A stretch of DNA of 64,000 nt, from assembly GCF_000317615.1 (NCBI RefSeq), contig NC_019780.1:806001-870000 (forward strand), written 5' to 3'. Both the position numbers and the translations under genes were made by a program. Origin of the DNA: Dactylococcopsis salina PCC 8305 (GTDB lineage Bacteria > Cyanobacteriota > Cyanobacteriia > Cyanobacteriales > Rubidibacteraceae). The notes beneath the pieces were generated by a model. The model made no database searches. It was not told the DNA's origin and saw only the letters and a list, made by a program, of their open reading frames with translations. Within the stretch, counting starts at the first letter, position 1; every line of letters begins with the position of its first letter. Shown here one piece after another: positions 1 through 9,219 of this stretch.

Positions 1-52
1 CTGGAGTCATTAATTTCGTCTCTATTCTTTTTTACCTATTTTATTATTTGTA

Positions 53-1120
53 ATGTACTCATTAGACCAAAATTATCGCCGACTCCAACAACAATTAATC
101 GGGGGAGGATTAACCCTAGCTGGAGTTTTTTTACTGGGAACACTGTGGTATCGCTTGATCGAACAGTGGAGTTGGTCAGAAGCCGCTTATATGACCGTGA
201 TCACCCTTTCTACCGTCGGCTTTTCCGAAGTTCGTCCCTTGCCAGAGCGATCGCAGTTGTTTACCATTGGTTTGATTGCGGCTGGTCTGATTACCATTGG
301 TTATATTGTTAATCGGTTTACAGAAGCCATTATTCAAGGCTATTTCCAGAAAGGCATTCAACTGAGGCAACGAAAACGCTTGATAGATACATTAACAAAT
401 CATTACATTGTTTGTGGGTTCGGACGCATGGGAAGGCAAATTTGCCGCGAATTTCAGTCCGAGTCCATTCCCTTTGTCGTCGTGGACACATCTCCAGAAA
501 AAGTGGAAATTGCTCGCAATGCCAATTATCTCGCTTTAGAAGGGGATGCGACTTTAGATGAAACCTTAATTGAAGTTAAAATTGAAGCCGCCACCTGTAT
601 TGTTGCCGCTTTGAGTTCCGATGCGGAAAACCTTTACACCATTTTATCAGCAAAAACCCTCAACTCAAACATTCGCGCGATCGCCCGCGCCAACACCGAA
701 GAAGCAGTACAAAAACTACAACGCGCTGGGGCTGATGCTGTGGTTTCCCCTCATATCACTGGCGCTAGACGACTCGCTGCGGCGGCTTTGCGTCCCCAAG
801 TAATGGACTTTGTGGATGGGATTCTCGCCGGAACTGAAGGCTCTTTTTATATTGAAGAATTTCTCCTTGATCCCGCTCGATCGCCCTGTGTGGGACAAAC
901 CCTCAGTCAAGCTCGATTAAGAGCGCAATCTGGGGCGTTAGTGTTAGCCATTCGTCGCGCCAATGGGGTATTAATCGGCGGCCCCACCGCCAATGAAGTG
1001 TTGCAAGCGGGAGACTTACTATTTTGTATGGGAACAGCAGAACAACTACGGAGCATTAATCGCATTTTAGCCCCCACTCAGGGAGCGTCACCACGCCCCC
1101 CAAAAGAGAAATCATCTTAA
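53..1120 (+). CDS. Two-TM potassium channel with RCK (TrkA-N/TrkA-C) domains
   Basis: Inner-membrane K+ channel subunit of 355 residues. Two hydrophobic segments (about 15-33 and 68-88) flank a pore loop with the filter TVGFSEV (54-60), a variant of TVGYGD. A Rossmann-type RCK domain follows, with GFGRMG at 122-127 and an acidic residue after the second strand (VVVDTSPEK), so NAD(H) or another nucleotide may gate it. A TrkA-C-like domain lies at about 255-345. This order matches the MthK/Kch family. The gene stands alone and a convergent small gene follows by 2 bp. The filter has S-E where G-D or G-E is usual, so ion selectivity is inferred from the family, not shown. Confidence 0.9.
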   Translation: MYSLDQNYRRLQQQLIGGGLTLAGVFLLGTLWYRLIEQWSWSEAAYMTVITLSTVGFSEVRPLPERSQLFTIGLIAAGLITIGYIVNRFTEAIIQGYFQKGIQLRQRKRLIDTLTNHYIVCGFGRMGRQICREFQSESIPFVVVDTSPEKVEIARNANYLALEGDATLDETLIEVKIEAATCIVAALSSDAENLYTILSAKTLNSNIRAIARANTEEAVQKLQRAGADAVVSPHITGARRLAAAALRPQVMDFVDGILAGTEGSFYIEEFLLDPARSPCVGQTLSQARLRAQSGALVLAIRRANGVLIGGPTANEVLQAGDLLFCMGTAEQLRSINRILAPTQGASPRPPKEKSS

Positions 1121-1122
1121 GA

Positions 1123-1272
1123 TTAATTGCGAGTTCTTTCAATATGTTCCATAATGCGTCTTTTTCTAGCATCCATATCATTAGAACTATTATCTTGATT
1201 GGAAATAAATTCTGTCGTTTGATTCAGGTGTTCAAAAATACGACGTTTACGATCTTGAGAAAAAGTAGCCAT
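1123..1272 (-). CDS. 49-residue basic protein with a duplicated R-K-R-R-I-x-E-H motif
   Basis: A short open frame with ATG at 1272 and TAA at 1123. The protein contains the same motif twice, RKRRIFEHLNQT (residues 8-19 region) and RKRRIMEHIERT (36-47 region), joined by a polar, Asn/Ser/Asp-rich linker. The internal duplication at protein level, with different codons, argues for real coding. It lies 2 bp from the end of the convergent K+ channel gene. I do not recognise the family. The charged, helical repeats suggest a nucleic-acid or protein-binding peptide, but this is inference. Confidence 0.6.
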   Translation of the reverse strand: MATFSQDRKRRIFEHLNQTTEFISNQDNSSNDMDARKRRIMEHIERTRN

Positions 1273-1348
1273 GATAATTGTTTTTTGCGCGATACAAGGT
1301 CACGCCAATTTTAACAACTTCCTCGCCTGATCGTTGAAGGACAACCAT

Positions 1349-1560
1349 GTAGGTTGGGTGGAGTTTACGAAACCCAACACCAATCAGTGACCAGTGACCA
1401 GTGACCAGTGACCAGTTACCAGTTACCAGTTACCAGTGACCAGTGACCAGTGACCAGTTACCAGTTGTGCTTGATCTAATCAGTTACTTAGTAGCTTACA
1501 ATCTGTTACGAATTAATTGCTTACTATTCACTATTCACTGCTTACCCCTCGACAGGTGGA
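1349..1560. repeat. Dispersed GTAGGTTGGG palindrome plus CCAGTGA heptamers
   Basis: At 1349-1380 is the first of many copies of a quasi-palindrome: GTAGGTTGGGTGGAG, a short loop, then AAACCCAACAC. About eleven tandem CCAGTGA/CCAGTTA heptamers follow (1386-1466), then a block (1465-1545) that recurs near 10.09-10.28 kb. These match the heptanucleotide STRR class known in cyanobacteria. Beyond 1549, a CTCGACAGG/GAGCTTGCCGAAG repeat is also seen. Confidence 0.85.
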
Positions 1561-1680
1561 ACACTGAGCTTGCCGAAGTGCTCAGGGCAAGCTGATCACT
1601 GATCACTGATCATTGGTCACTGCAATGGGTGGAGAAGACGAAACCCAACACCGTGGTTAAGATTATTTGGTAGGAATCAA

Positions 1681-2046
1681 GTGCAACTACAAGCCATTGA
1701 GGAACTACAACAGTTACCAAAAGAAAATCAGTTCCGCGATCGCATTCTGGAAATAGTTGCCAACTTAATTGCTATTTTAGAAGTAAGACGAGAGGAACAA
1801 GAAAACTTAGAATCAGAAGAAGGAGAGTTTCTCATGCAGTTATCAACCATTTACACCCAACGCCTAGAAGAAGCCACCCAAAAAGGAATTGACATTGGTG
1901 AACAACGCGGTGAACAGCGCGGAAAAGAGCTTACCCAACGAGAAATTGCCACGAATCTGCTGAATACAGGGTTAGAAATTGAGCAGATTGCTCAAGTGAC
2001 TGGACTTTCCCCAGAAGAAGTTAGAAAACTGATTACAAGTAACTAA
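1681..2046 (+). pseudogene. C-terminal remnant of a PD-(D/E)XK Rpn-like protein
   Basis: A 121-codon frame beginning with GTG at 1681. It aligns with the C-terminal tails of the Rpn-like genes at 43.6-46.3 kb: an acidic helical stretch, a KGIDIGEQRGEQRGK linker, then TQREIATNLLNTGLEIEQIAQVTGLSPEEVRKLI, a helix-turn-helix-like end. The N-terminal nuclease half is absent. Upstream sequence is repeats, so the gene was probably truncated by repeat expansion or recombination. A short protein could still be made, but no good ribosome binding site is seen before the GTG. Confidence 0.6.
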
Positions 2047-2099
2047 TAGTTATGGTAACTGATAACTGGTCACTAAATATCTTGCTTTGAACCAAAAAA

Positions 2100-3647
2100 A
2101 TGAAAACAACCGAGCAAATTCTTTCTCAACTCCCTGGTGATGTTTTAAGTGGACTTCGTAAAGCTGACCAAATTTGGCATCAGCTTCGCCATCAACCTAA
2201 CCCCATTCCTCGATCGATCGAAACCCATTCTGATCCCATTTCTTCCTCAGAATTTGATGTCATTATCTGTGGGGGAACCCTCGGCATTTTATTGGCAACA
2301 GGGCTACAGCAAAACGGCTTTAAAGTAGCTGTTTTGGAAAAAGGAAAGTTGCGAGGACGGGAACAAGAGTGGAATATATCTCGTCAAGAACTACTAGACC
2401 TTGTTGAAATGGGGTTATTAACCGAAGCAGAACTCGAAAGCGCGATCGCATCTAGCTATAATCCTGCTCGTGTTGCCTTTCATCAGGGAATTGAACTGTG
2501 GGTGAGAGATGTTCTTAATATTGGTGTTGATCCAGTTATACTTCTTGATCTGCTGAAAAATAAATTTCTGAATTATGGTGGCACGTTACTGGAAAAAACC
2601 GCCTTTCTCGGTGCAAATATTCATCCCAATGGCGTTACCCTCAAAACTGATGGGAAACCTCTCACCACACGCTTATTAGTGGATGCGATGGGACACTTTT
2701 CCCCCATTGTCAAACAAGCGAGAAAAGGAGAAAAACCAGAAGGAACTTGTATCGTTGTCGGGAGTTGTGCGGCGGGATATCCTCACAATGAAACTGGCGA
2801 CTTACTCGCTTCCTTTACTCCCATCCAGAATCAATGTCAATACTTTTGGGAAGCCTTTCCCGCAAAAGATGGACGCACCACTTACTTATTTTCCTATCTT
2901 GATGCTGAACCCGATCGTCCAAGTTTAGAATTTTTCATGGACGAGTATTTTCGTCTCTTACCAGAATACCAACAAGTCGAACTGTCTCAGTTAGACTTCA
3001 AACGAGTTTTATTTGGCTTTTTCCCAGCCTACCGTAAAAGTCCCTTGCGCGTACCTTGGTCACGGGTTCTACCCATCGGCGATAGTAGTGGGATTCAATC
3101 TCCCGTCAGTTTCGGCGGGTTTGGGGCGATGATTCGTCATCGATCCCGTTTAACAACTGGAGTCACAGAAGCACTGAACGCAGACGCACTCTCTCAAACT
3201 GATTTAGCGTTATTACAGCCCTATCAACCGAATATCTCCGTCACTTGGCTTTTTCAGCGCACAATGAGTGTGGGAATCAATCAAAACCTTTCCTCTAATC
3301 AAATTAACGAACTGTTGAGTGGCGTATTTACAGCAATGAATGAATTAGGGGATGATGTGCTTAAACCCTTCTTACAAGATGTGGTTCAGTTTTCAGGATT
3401 AAGCCAAACCTTAGCTTTAACCGCCGTGAAGCGTCCTGATCTCGTTCTCCCCGTGATTCCGCAAGTGGGAATCCCTCCCTTACTGGATTGGTTGGTTCAT
3501 TACCTTAATTTAGGGCTGTACAGTGGTTTATCAGAAGTCAGCCAACCTTTACTTCCTACTTTAAAGAATCTTTCTCCAGAACAACGATATCGTCTCCATC
3601 GTCTAGTGGAAGCGTGGCAATATGGCTGCGGAAAAGATGCCAATTGA
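2100..3647 (+). CDS. cruP: FAD-dependent oxidoreductase, CruP-type lycopene cyclase homologue
   Basis: A 515-residue flavoprotein. The dinucleotide-binding motif GGTLGILLATG lies at about 57-67, followed by an ExGxLRGREQEWNISRQEL block (about 82-101), which is diagnostic of the CruA/CruP family. A second conserved region has PIGDSSGIQSPVSFGGFG, like the FAD-contacting part of the same family. CruA and CruP were proposed as lycopene cyclases of cyanobacteria, and plant CruP is linked to protection from singlet oxygen, so a cyclase activity here is uncertain. It is monocistronic by context, with the Rpn-like remnant upstream and repeats downstream. Family placement is from memory of motifs. Confidence 0.75.
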   Translation: MKTTEQILSQLPGDVLSGLRKADQIWHQLRHQPNPIPRSIETHSDPISSSEFDVIICGGTLGILLATGLQQNGFKVAVLEKGKLRGREQEWNISRQELLDLVEMGLLTEAELESAIASSYNPARVAFHQGIELWVRDVLNIGVDPVILLDLLKNKFLNYGGTLLEKTAFLGANIHPNGVTLKTDGKPLTTRLLVDAMGHFSPIVKQARKGEKPEGTCIVVGSCAAGYPHNETGDLLASFTPIQNQCQYFWEAFPAKDGRTTYLFSYLDAEPDRPSLEFFMDEYFRLLPEYQQVELSQLDFKRVLFGFFPAYRKSPLRVPWSRVLPIGDSSGIQSPVSFGGFGAMIRHRSRLTTGVTEALNADALSQTDLALLQPYQPNISVTWLFQRTMSVGINQNLSSNQINELLSGVFTAMNELGDDVLKPFLQDVVQFSGLSQTLALTAVKRPDLVLPVIPQVGIPPLLDWLVHYLNLGLYSGLSEVSQPLLPTLKNLSPEQRYRLHRLVEAWQYGCGKDAN

Positions 3648-3698
3648 TCATCTTACAATTGTTGGGTTTCGTTTCTCTACACCCAACCTACTAGGCTA

Positions 3699-4088
3699 CT
3701 AGGCGAGGGTTTCTGGACAATATCCGAGTCCTTTGGTAAATTGTTCTCGGAAGGCTTCAATGTCGCTGTAGTTCGGTTGACCGTGAGAAACTACAGCAAG
3801 CTGGTAACGACGCATTACATCCACGATCGACTGTCCTACTTCTAAACTCCACAGTGCCATTTGTAAGCGAATTTCAGGTTCGTAGGGAATACCAATTTCG
3901 CTGAGGTAGGCTTGGAAATCTTTATGTTGTGCTTGGGTTAGTTCTTGGCTAAACTTAATTTTGACTAGCCAGCCATCAATGCGATGAATTACAGTAACAA
4001 TGCTAGTCGGAAATTGACAATCTCTGCACAGATGATCAATTAGTCTTAGAGTTAAACTGGCATTACTGAGAAAATAAATGTACTGCAT
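3699..4088 (-). CDS. Conserved hypothetical protein, 129 residues
   Basis: ATG at 4088. A small mixed alpha/beta protein without signal peptide or membrane segment. It has two Cys near the N terminus (HLCRDCQF) and ends with a helical region. I do not recognise the family. It faces divergently from queA with a 120-bp gap holding a perfect palindrome, so the two may share a control region. A dispersed GTTGGGTTTCG repeat (about 3660-3690) separates it from cruP. Typical size and codon use suggest a real gene. Confidence 0.6.
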   Translation of the reverse strand: MQYIYFLSNASLTLRLIDHLCRDCQFPTSIVTVIHRIDGWLVKIKFSQELTQAQHKDFQAYLSEIGIPYEPEIRLQMALWSLEVGQSIVDVMRRYQLAVVSHGQPNYSDIEAFREQFTKGLGYCPETLA

Positions 4089-4165
4089 TTTTGAAAACCT
4101 CTAGATTCGCGATCCCATCCATTGGGGTTATCTTTAGTCTCCCAGAGAAACCGATCGCTTTACTA

Positions 4166-4179
4166 GGGGAATATTCCCC
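4166..4179. promoter_or_regulatory. Perfect 14-bp palindrome upstream of queA
   Basis: GGGGAATATTCCCC lies 30 bp before the queA start, in the gap between divergent genes. It could be an operator or part of the promoter. No protein can be assigned from sequence. Confidence 0.3.
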
Positions 4180-4209
4180 AATTTAAACTGGGTAGTTTGA
4201 AAAGAAATT

Positions 4210-5292
4210 ATGGAAATGAAACCTGATTCTTCTCCTTTCGATCGAAAACTGAGTAGTTATGATTACGATTTACCAGAGAGTTATATCGCGCAAACCCCTG
4301 TTACACCCAGAGATCATTCTCGTTTGTTAGTGGTTGATTCTCCCACTCATCATCAGCATCAACATTTTTATGATCTTCCCCAGTGGTTACAAGCAGGGGA
4401 TTTATTAGTTGTTAATAATACCAAAGTCATCCCAGCGCGAATGTATGGCTATAAAACCACTGGCGCAACGGTAGAAGTTTTACTATTGGAAGAAAAAAGC
4501 CCAAATTGCTGGTTAGCGTTGGTAAAGCCAGGAAAACGCTTACAAATTGGTGCAAAAATTCAGTTTTATCCCCGTCAAGATGAACAATTGCCGATTTTAG
4601 AAGCAACGGTGATGGCAAAAGATACGGCGACGGGAGGGCGTTTATTGGCGTTTGATTTGGGGGAAACGTCTTTAGTTTCGGTTTTAGATGCTTATGGGGA
4701 GATTCCTTTTCCTCCCTATGTGACGGAGAAAAAAGCACAGCCAGAACAATACCAAACGGTTTATGCTGAGGAATTAGGCGCGGTGGCAGCACCAACAGCA
4801 GGATTACATTTTACCGATCGATTGTTAAGAGAGTTACAGGAAAAAGGGGTCAATCAAACGGAGGTGACGCTTCATGTGGGAGTGGGAACATTTCGCCCAG
4901 TGGAAACGGAAACCATTACTGATCATCAAATGCACGAAGAATGGATTAATGTTCCTTCAGAAGCGGTGAAACGAGTTCAGGAAACGAAAGCGCAAGGGGG
5001 AAGAGTGGTTGCAGTGGGGACAACTGTCGTGCGAGCATTAGAAGGGGCTGTGGCGGCAGAAGGGCATTTAAAGGCCTATTGTGGAAAGACGGATTTATTT
5101 ATTTATCCAGGTTATGAGTTACAGGTGGTGGCTGGGTTGATTACGAATTTTCATTTGCCTCGATCGAGTTTGTTAATGTTAGTGAGTGCGTTTATTGGAC
5201 GGGAACGGTTATTATCGTTGTATCAAAGCGCGATCGAACATCAATATCGCTTTTATTCTTTTGGCGATGCCATGCTTATCATTAATAATTAA
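4210..5292 (+). CDS. queA: S-adenosylmethionine:tRNA ribosyltransferase-isomerase
   Basis: Makes epoxyqueuosine in tRNA from preQ1-tRNA, using the ribosyl part of SAM. The 360-residue length is normal. Family motifs are the N-terminal [21 protein letters not shown] region (21-41), [13 protein letters not shown] (about 190-203) and [10 protein letters not shown] just after, and a C-terminal [15 protein letters not shown]. The first codons MEMKP give two possible ATGs (4210 and 4216) and neither has a strong ribosome binding site. A DUF433 antitoxin follows 23 bp downstream. Confidence 0.97.
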   Translation: MEMKPDSSPFDRKLSSYDYDLPESYIAQTPVTPRDHSRLLVVDSPTHHQHQHFYDLPQWLQAGDLLVVNNTKVIPARMYGYKTTGATVEVLLLEEKSPNCWLALVKPGKRLQIGAKIQFYPRQDEQLPILEATVMAKDTATGGRLLAFDLGETSLVSVLDAYGEIPFPPYVTEKKAQPEQYQTVYAEELGAVAAPTAGLHFTDRLLRELQEKGVNQTEVTLHVGVGTFRPVETETITDHQMHEEWINVPSEAVKRVQETKAQGGRVVAVGTTVVRALEGAVAAEGHLKAYCGKTDLFIYPGYELQVVAGLITNFHLPRSSLLMLVSAFIGRERLLSLYQSAIEHQYRFYSFGDAMLIINN

Positions 5293-5315
5293 TATAACGT
5301 CTGAAATCAGCCATT

Positions 5316-5609
5316 ATGACCACTGAAATTAAAACTCGTTATGTGACGCGCCAACCTGAAATTTTATCAGGTGAACCGATTATTGTTGGTACAAGAACAC
5401 CCGTTCGAGCGATTGTAGAAAACTGGCGTTTAGGGATGCGACCAGAGGAAATTCCCTCTCATTTACCTCATTTAAGTTTAGCGCAAGTGTTTGATGCCCT
5501 TAGTTTTTATCTGGATAATCAAGCAGAAATTAATGACTATATTGAGCGTAATCATGTATCAGAGGACTTAGTTCATCCTAGAGTACAAGCAAGGTTAAAT
5601 CAGCGATGA
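5316..5609 (+). CDS. DUF433-family antitoxin
   Basis: A 97-residue protein with the DUF433 pattern: the ILSGEPIIVGTRTPVRAIVENWRLGMRPEEIPSHLPHLS core at about 15-52, which is a winged/helical DNA-binding fold. DUF433 proteins are usually the first gene of a pair with a DUF5615 PIN-like toxin. Here the stop overlaps the start of such a toxin (ATGA, 5606-5609), but the toxin is cut short after 20 codons. The antitoxin itself looks intact. Confidence 0.85.
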   Translation: MTTEIKTRYVTRQPEILSGEPIIVGTRTPVRAIVENWRLGMRPEEIPSHLPHLSLAQVFDALSFYLDNQAEINDYIERNHVSEDLVHPRVQARLNQR

Positions 5610-5668
5610 CAATTTTTGCTCAAGTTTATCTCGATGAAGATGTTTGGTCATTGGTCATTGGTCATTAG
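5606..5668 (+). pseudogene. Truncated DUF5615 PIN-like toxin start
   Basis: The ATG at 5606 overlaps the antitoxin stop in the usual ATGA arrangement. It encodes MTIFAQVYLDEDVWS, where YLDEDV is the N-terminal DUF5615 motif carrying the first catalytic acid. From codon 14 the frame runs into TTGGTCA heptamers and ends at TAG (5666-5668). The rest of the toxin gene is absent, replaced by the repeat tract up to trpE. Confidence 0.75.
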
Positions 5669-5731
5669 TCATTGGTTTACAAATAACAAATAACAAATAA
5701 CAAATAACGAATAACAAATAACAAATAACAA
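5644..5731 (+). repeat. TTGGTCA and AAATAAC heptamer tracts abutting trpE
   Basis: TTGGTCA-type heptamers (about 5644-5675) are followed by seven AAATAAC/GAATAAC units at 5681-5729. The last partial unit supplies the A residues right before the trpE ATG at 5732. No Shine-Dalgarno sequence is visible in this leader. Confidence 0.85.
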
Positions 5732-7246
5732 ATGATCGAATTTTCCAAATTTTCCCAACTAGCAAAGCAAGGTAACTTTATCCCCGTTTATCAAGAATGG
5801 ACCGCAGACTTAGAAACGCCCGTTTCTGCTTGGTTTAAAGTCTGCGCTGGACAACCTTATAGTTTCCTGTTAGAGTCCGTAGAAGGAGGAGAAAAACTCG
5901 GACGCTACAGCTTTTTGGGATGTGACCCGATGTGGGTATTGGAAAATCGCGGTGAAACGACAAAACAGGTCGATCGCGCGGGCAAAGAAACGATTTATCA
6001 TGGGAATCCCTTTAATATCTTAAAGCAGTGTTTAGAGACCATTCATCCCGTTAAAATTGATCCGCTTCCTCCTGGGATTGGTGGGTTATTTGGAATGTGG
6101 GGATATGAGTTAATTCATTGGATTGAACCCCGTGTTCCCATTCATCCTCCACAAGAAACTGATTTACCTGATGGGGTATGGATGCAGGTGGATCAGTTAT
6201 TAGTATTTGACCAAGTAAAACGGAAAATTTGGGCGATCGCCTATGCTGATCTCCGAGAAGAAACGAACCTCGAAATTGCCTATAAAAAAGCACTCGATCG
6301 CGTCGATAAATTAGTCCAAAAACTGCAATCGCCCCTCCCAAAACTTGCCAACAACATCGCCATTTCTTCTTCTTCAGACCAACAAATTGTTTATGAAAGT
6401 ACCACCACCCCCGAACGATTTTGTCACAGTGTCGAAAAAGCGAAACACTACATCCACGAAGGAGATATCTTTCAAGTTGTGCTTTCCCAACGTCTAAACA
6501 CCGCTTACACGGGACATCCGTTTAATCTTTATCGTTCCCTACGCATGGTGAACCCTTCCCCTTATATGGCTTATTATCAGTTTGGCGACTGGCAGTTAAT
6601 TGGGTCTTCTCCAGAGGTGATGGTGAAGGTCGAACAAACCCCAGAAAACACTCAGCAAGCCACCTTACGACCCATTGCTGGCACTCGTAAACGAGGATCA
6701 ACCGTTGCCGAAGATATCGCACTCGCCGAGGACTTATTACAGGATAACAAAGAACTCGCCGAACATATTATGTTAGTGGATTTAGGACGGAATGATCTCG
6801 GACGGGTTTGTAAACAGGGCAGTGTCACTGTTGATCAGTTAATGACGATCGAGCGCTATTCTCATGTGATGCACATTGTTAGTAACGTTATCGGAGAAGT
6901 GGCAGATCAGCAAACCGCTTGGGAAGTCTTAAAAGCAACCTTTCCCGCGGGAACTGTCAGTGGTGCGCCCAAAATCCGCGCCATGGAGATTATTTCCGAA
7001 TTAGAACCCCATCGGCGGGGGCCTTATTCTGGAGTCTATGGTTACTACGATTTTGAAGGACAACTCAACAGCGCGATCGCCATTCGCACCATGATTGTTC
7101 GTTCTGATGGCGAAGGACAACATACCGTTTCCGTACAAGCTGGCGCGGGAGTGGTCGCTGATTCAATTCCGATGAAAGAATATGAAGAAACGTTAAATAA
7201 AGCCAAAGGATTACTAATTGCAATTCAATCTTTACAAGTAAGTTAA
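5732..7246 (+). CDS. trpE: Anthranilate synthase component I
   Basis: Converts chorismate and glutamine-derived ammonia to anthranilate, the first step of tryptophan synthesis. It has 504 residues with an N-terminal domain holding the tryptophan feedback region (LLESVEGGEKLGRYSFLG, about 47-64). The chorismate-binding domain shows LRPIAGTRKRG (about 311-321), LVDLGRNDLGRVC, HIVSNVIGEV and GAPKIRAMEII. No trpG lies nearby. The start is fixed by homology at the ATG that directly follows a heptamer tract, so the 5' leader is repeat DNA. Paralogues such as PabB or MenF lack this N-terminal feedback motif set. Confidence 0.93.
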   Translation: MIEFSKFSQLAKQGNFIPVYQEWTADLETPVSAWFKVCAGQPYSFLLESVEGGEKLGRYSFLGCDPMWVLENRGETTKQVDRAGKETIYHGNPFNILKQCLETIHPVKIDPLPPGIGGLFGMWGYELIHWIEPRVPIHPPQETDLPDGVWMQVDQLLVFDQVKRKIWAIAYADLREETNLEIAYKKALDRVDKLVQKLQSPLPKLANNIAISSSSDQQIVYESTTTPERFCHSVEKAKHYIHEGDIFQVVLSQRLNTAYTGHPFNLYRSLRMVNPSPYMAYYQFGDWQLIGSSPEVMVKVEQTPENTQQATLRPIAGTRKRGSTVAEDIALAEDLLQDNKELAEHIMLVDLGRNDLGRVCKQGSVTVDQLMTIERYSHVMHIVSNVIGEVADQQTAWEVLKATFPAGTVSGAPKIRAMEIISELEPHRRGPYSGVYGYYDFEGQLNSAIAIRTMIVRSDGEGQHTVSVQAGAGVVADSIPMKEYEETLNKAKGLLIAIQSLQVS

Positions 7247-7279
7247 AATAATATCCAGTTACTTTTTATCAATTAATAA

Positions 7280-8395
7280 ATGGATATTATTACTCTCATC
7301 AAATTCGTGATTGGTTTAGCTTTACTGGTAAAAGGGGCTGATTATTTAGTAGAAGGGGCGGGAAAAATTGCCACTTTAGCAGGAATTTCTCCTCTGGTTG
7401 TCGGATTAACTGTCGTTTCTTTTGGCACAAGTTCCCCTGAATTAGCAGTAAGTTTGAAAGCAAATTTCACTCAACAAGCTGATATTTCGATCGGGAATGT
7501 AGTGGGAAGTAATATTACTAATATCTTACTAATTCTCGGTATTGCCGCGACAATTACACCGCTACGAGTTTCGCAAAAATTAGTCCGCATGGATGTTCCG
7601 ATTATGATTGGGATATCAGTTTTAACTTTATTTTTTAGTTTAGATCAAAAAATCGGAAAACTTGATGGCGCTTTATTCTTATTAGGAGGGATTCTTTACA
7701 CCAGCTTTCTTCTCATCCAAAGTCGTCGCCAAAATGTCTCACCTGAAGAATTTACAGAAGAATTTGATGTGATTCCTAAAGAAAAATCAATTAAGGAATG
7801 GTTGATTAATTTAGGGTTATTTGCGATTGGTTTAGTAATGGTAGTTTTAGGATCAGATTGGTTAGTTTCAGGGGCAACAACGATCGCGAAAGCATTAGGA
7901 ATTAGTGAATTAGTGATTGGTTTAACGGTCGTTGCTTTGGGAACATCTTTACCCGAATTAGCAACATCAATCACAGCCAGTTTCAAAGGAGAAGGAGACA
8001 TTGCTGTTGGTAATGTCATTGGTAGCAACATTTTTAATCTTCTCATTGTGTTAGGAACTGCGGGAATTTTTGCCCCTTCAGGAGTGGAAGTGTCTCTCGC
8101 TGCCATTAACTTAAATATTCCGATTATGATTGCCGTCGCGATCGCCTGTCTTCCCATTTTCTTTACTGATAATTTGATTTCTCGTTGGGAAGGAGTTTTC
8201 TTTTGGTTGTATTATATCGTTTATAGTTTATTCTTATTTCTCAAATCGACAGAACAAGAAAGCCTACCGATTTTTAATGCCGTAATGTTGTGGTTTGTGA
8301 TTCCGATTACTGCCGTTACTTTAGTCATCTTAACAATTGCTCATTGGCGCGATCGCGCTCTACATCAGAGAGGGGAAGAAGAAGGGGAAAAATAA
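7280..8395 (+). CDS. Calcium/sodium (CaCA family) exchanger
   Basis: An integral membrane antiporter of 371 residues with about ten hydrophobic segments. The two inverted alpha-repeats are clear: VSFGTSSPELAVS then GNVVGSNITN (about 54-95), and VALGTSLPELATS then GNVIGSNIFN (about 217-258). These carry the ion-binding Glu and Asn residues of the YrbG/NCX family. The acidic segment between the halves (about 150-175) is the usual cytoplasmic loop. It starts 33 bp after trpE, and co-transcription is possible though functionally unrelated. Confidence 0.92.
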   Translation: MDIITLIKFVIGLALLVKGADYLVEGAGKIATLAGISPLVVGLTVVSFGTSSPELAVSLKANFTQQADISIGNVVGSNITNILLILGIAATITPLRVSQKLVRMDVPIMIGISVLTLFFSLDQKIGKLDGALFLLGGILYTSFLLIQSRRQNVSPEEFTEEFDVIPKEKSIKEWLINLGLFAIGLVMVVLGSDWLVSGATTIAKALGISELVIGLTVVALGTSLPELATSITASFKGEGDIAVGNVIGSNIFNLLIVLGTAGIFAPSGVEVSLAAINLNIPIMIAVAIACLPIFFTDNLISRWEGVFFWLYYIVYSLFLFLKSTEQESLPIFNAVMLWFVIPITAVTLVILTIAHWRDRALHQRGEEEGEK

Positions 8396-8474
8396 CTCTT
8401 TGGGAGTAATTGATTTTTGTTAAAAATGGTTAAGCTGAAAGGAAAGACATTTACAAAACTTAATATCCAAAACA

Positions 8475-9053
8475 ATGAACCGCAAAACGTTTCCCTCAAA
8501 ACTACTCAGCGCGACTCTGTTATTTGCGATTAGTATTGGCATTACCCCCAGCGCGATCGCATCAGAAACCGCTAGAGAAACCACTTCCCCAGCACAAACT
8601 CAAATTGCCCAAAGCGAAGCCGATATTGTCAGCATTGCCAGCAGTAACGAAAATTTCAGTACCCTAGTCCAAGCAGTACAAGCGGCGGATTTAGTCGAAA
8701 CCTTACAAGGAGAAGGCCCTTTTACCGTTTTTGCACCGACAAATGATGCTTTTGCGATGCTTCCTGATGACATTGTTGAGTTTCTATTGCAGCCAGAAAA
8801 CAAAGACTTATTAGTTGATGTTTTAACCTATCATGTGGTGTCTGGAAACGTCACCTCAAATCAGTTATCAACGGGTACAGTAGAATCTCTTGGCGGTGGT
8901 CTTTCCGTCGCCGTCTCTCAAAATGGTGTCATCATTAATAATGCAAGTGTGATTCAAGCAGATGTGGAAGCAAGCAATGGAGTAATTCATGCCGTCAATC
9001 GTGTGTTACTTCCAGAAGGGTTCACCGCAAAACTTGGCAACCGTATGAACTAA
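8475..9053 (+). CDS. Secreted fasciclin (FAS1) domain protein
   Basis: A 192-residue exported protein. A signal peptide spans residues 1-28 (basic start, hydrophobic core, cleavage near AIA-SE). A single FAS1 domain covers about 50-188 with the H1 box FTVFAPTNDAFAML and the H2 region YHVVSGN, ending in VIHAVNRVLLP. FAS1 proteins act in adhesion at the cell surface or in biofilm. A polar Ala/Thr/Gln linker follows the signal. No lipobox or wall anchor is seen. An inverted repeat follows at 9076-9100. Confidence 0.9.
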   Translation: MNRKTFPSKLLSATLLFAISIGITPSAIASETARETTSPAQTQIAQSEADIVSIASSNENFSTLVQAVQAADLVETLQGEGPFTVFAPTNDAFAMLPDDIVEFLLQPENKDLLVDVLTYHVVSGNVTSNQLSTGTVESLGGGLSVAVSQNGVIINNASVIQADVEASNGVIHAVNRVLLPEGFTAKLGNRMN

Positions 9054-9075
9054 TCAAGAATTTCAGAAAAAATAG

Positions 9076-9100
9076 CAGGGTGCGTAATTAATGTACCCTG
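9076..9100 (+). terminator. CAGGGT/ACCCTG hairpin after the fasciclin gene
   Basis: A 6-bp stem (CAGGGT at 9076-9081, ACCCTG at 9095-9100) with a 13-nt loop lies 22 bp after the stop. The T content after it is weak (TTGTAATATT), so this is a tentative terminator. Confidence 0.35.
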
Positions 9101-9219
9101 TTGTAATATTGGGAATGATGGCTGACAATACCCTGAATTAAATTGTCAGGGATTGATAGCGACTAACCCACATTTTTGAAGCCGAGGAAATCACTCGGAA
9201 TGTTGTCTAGGAGGTTTAC

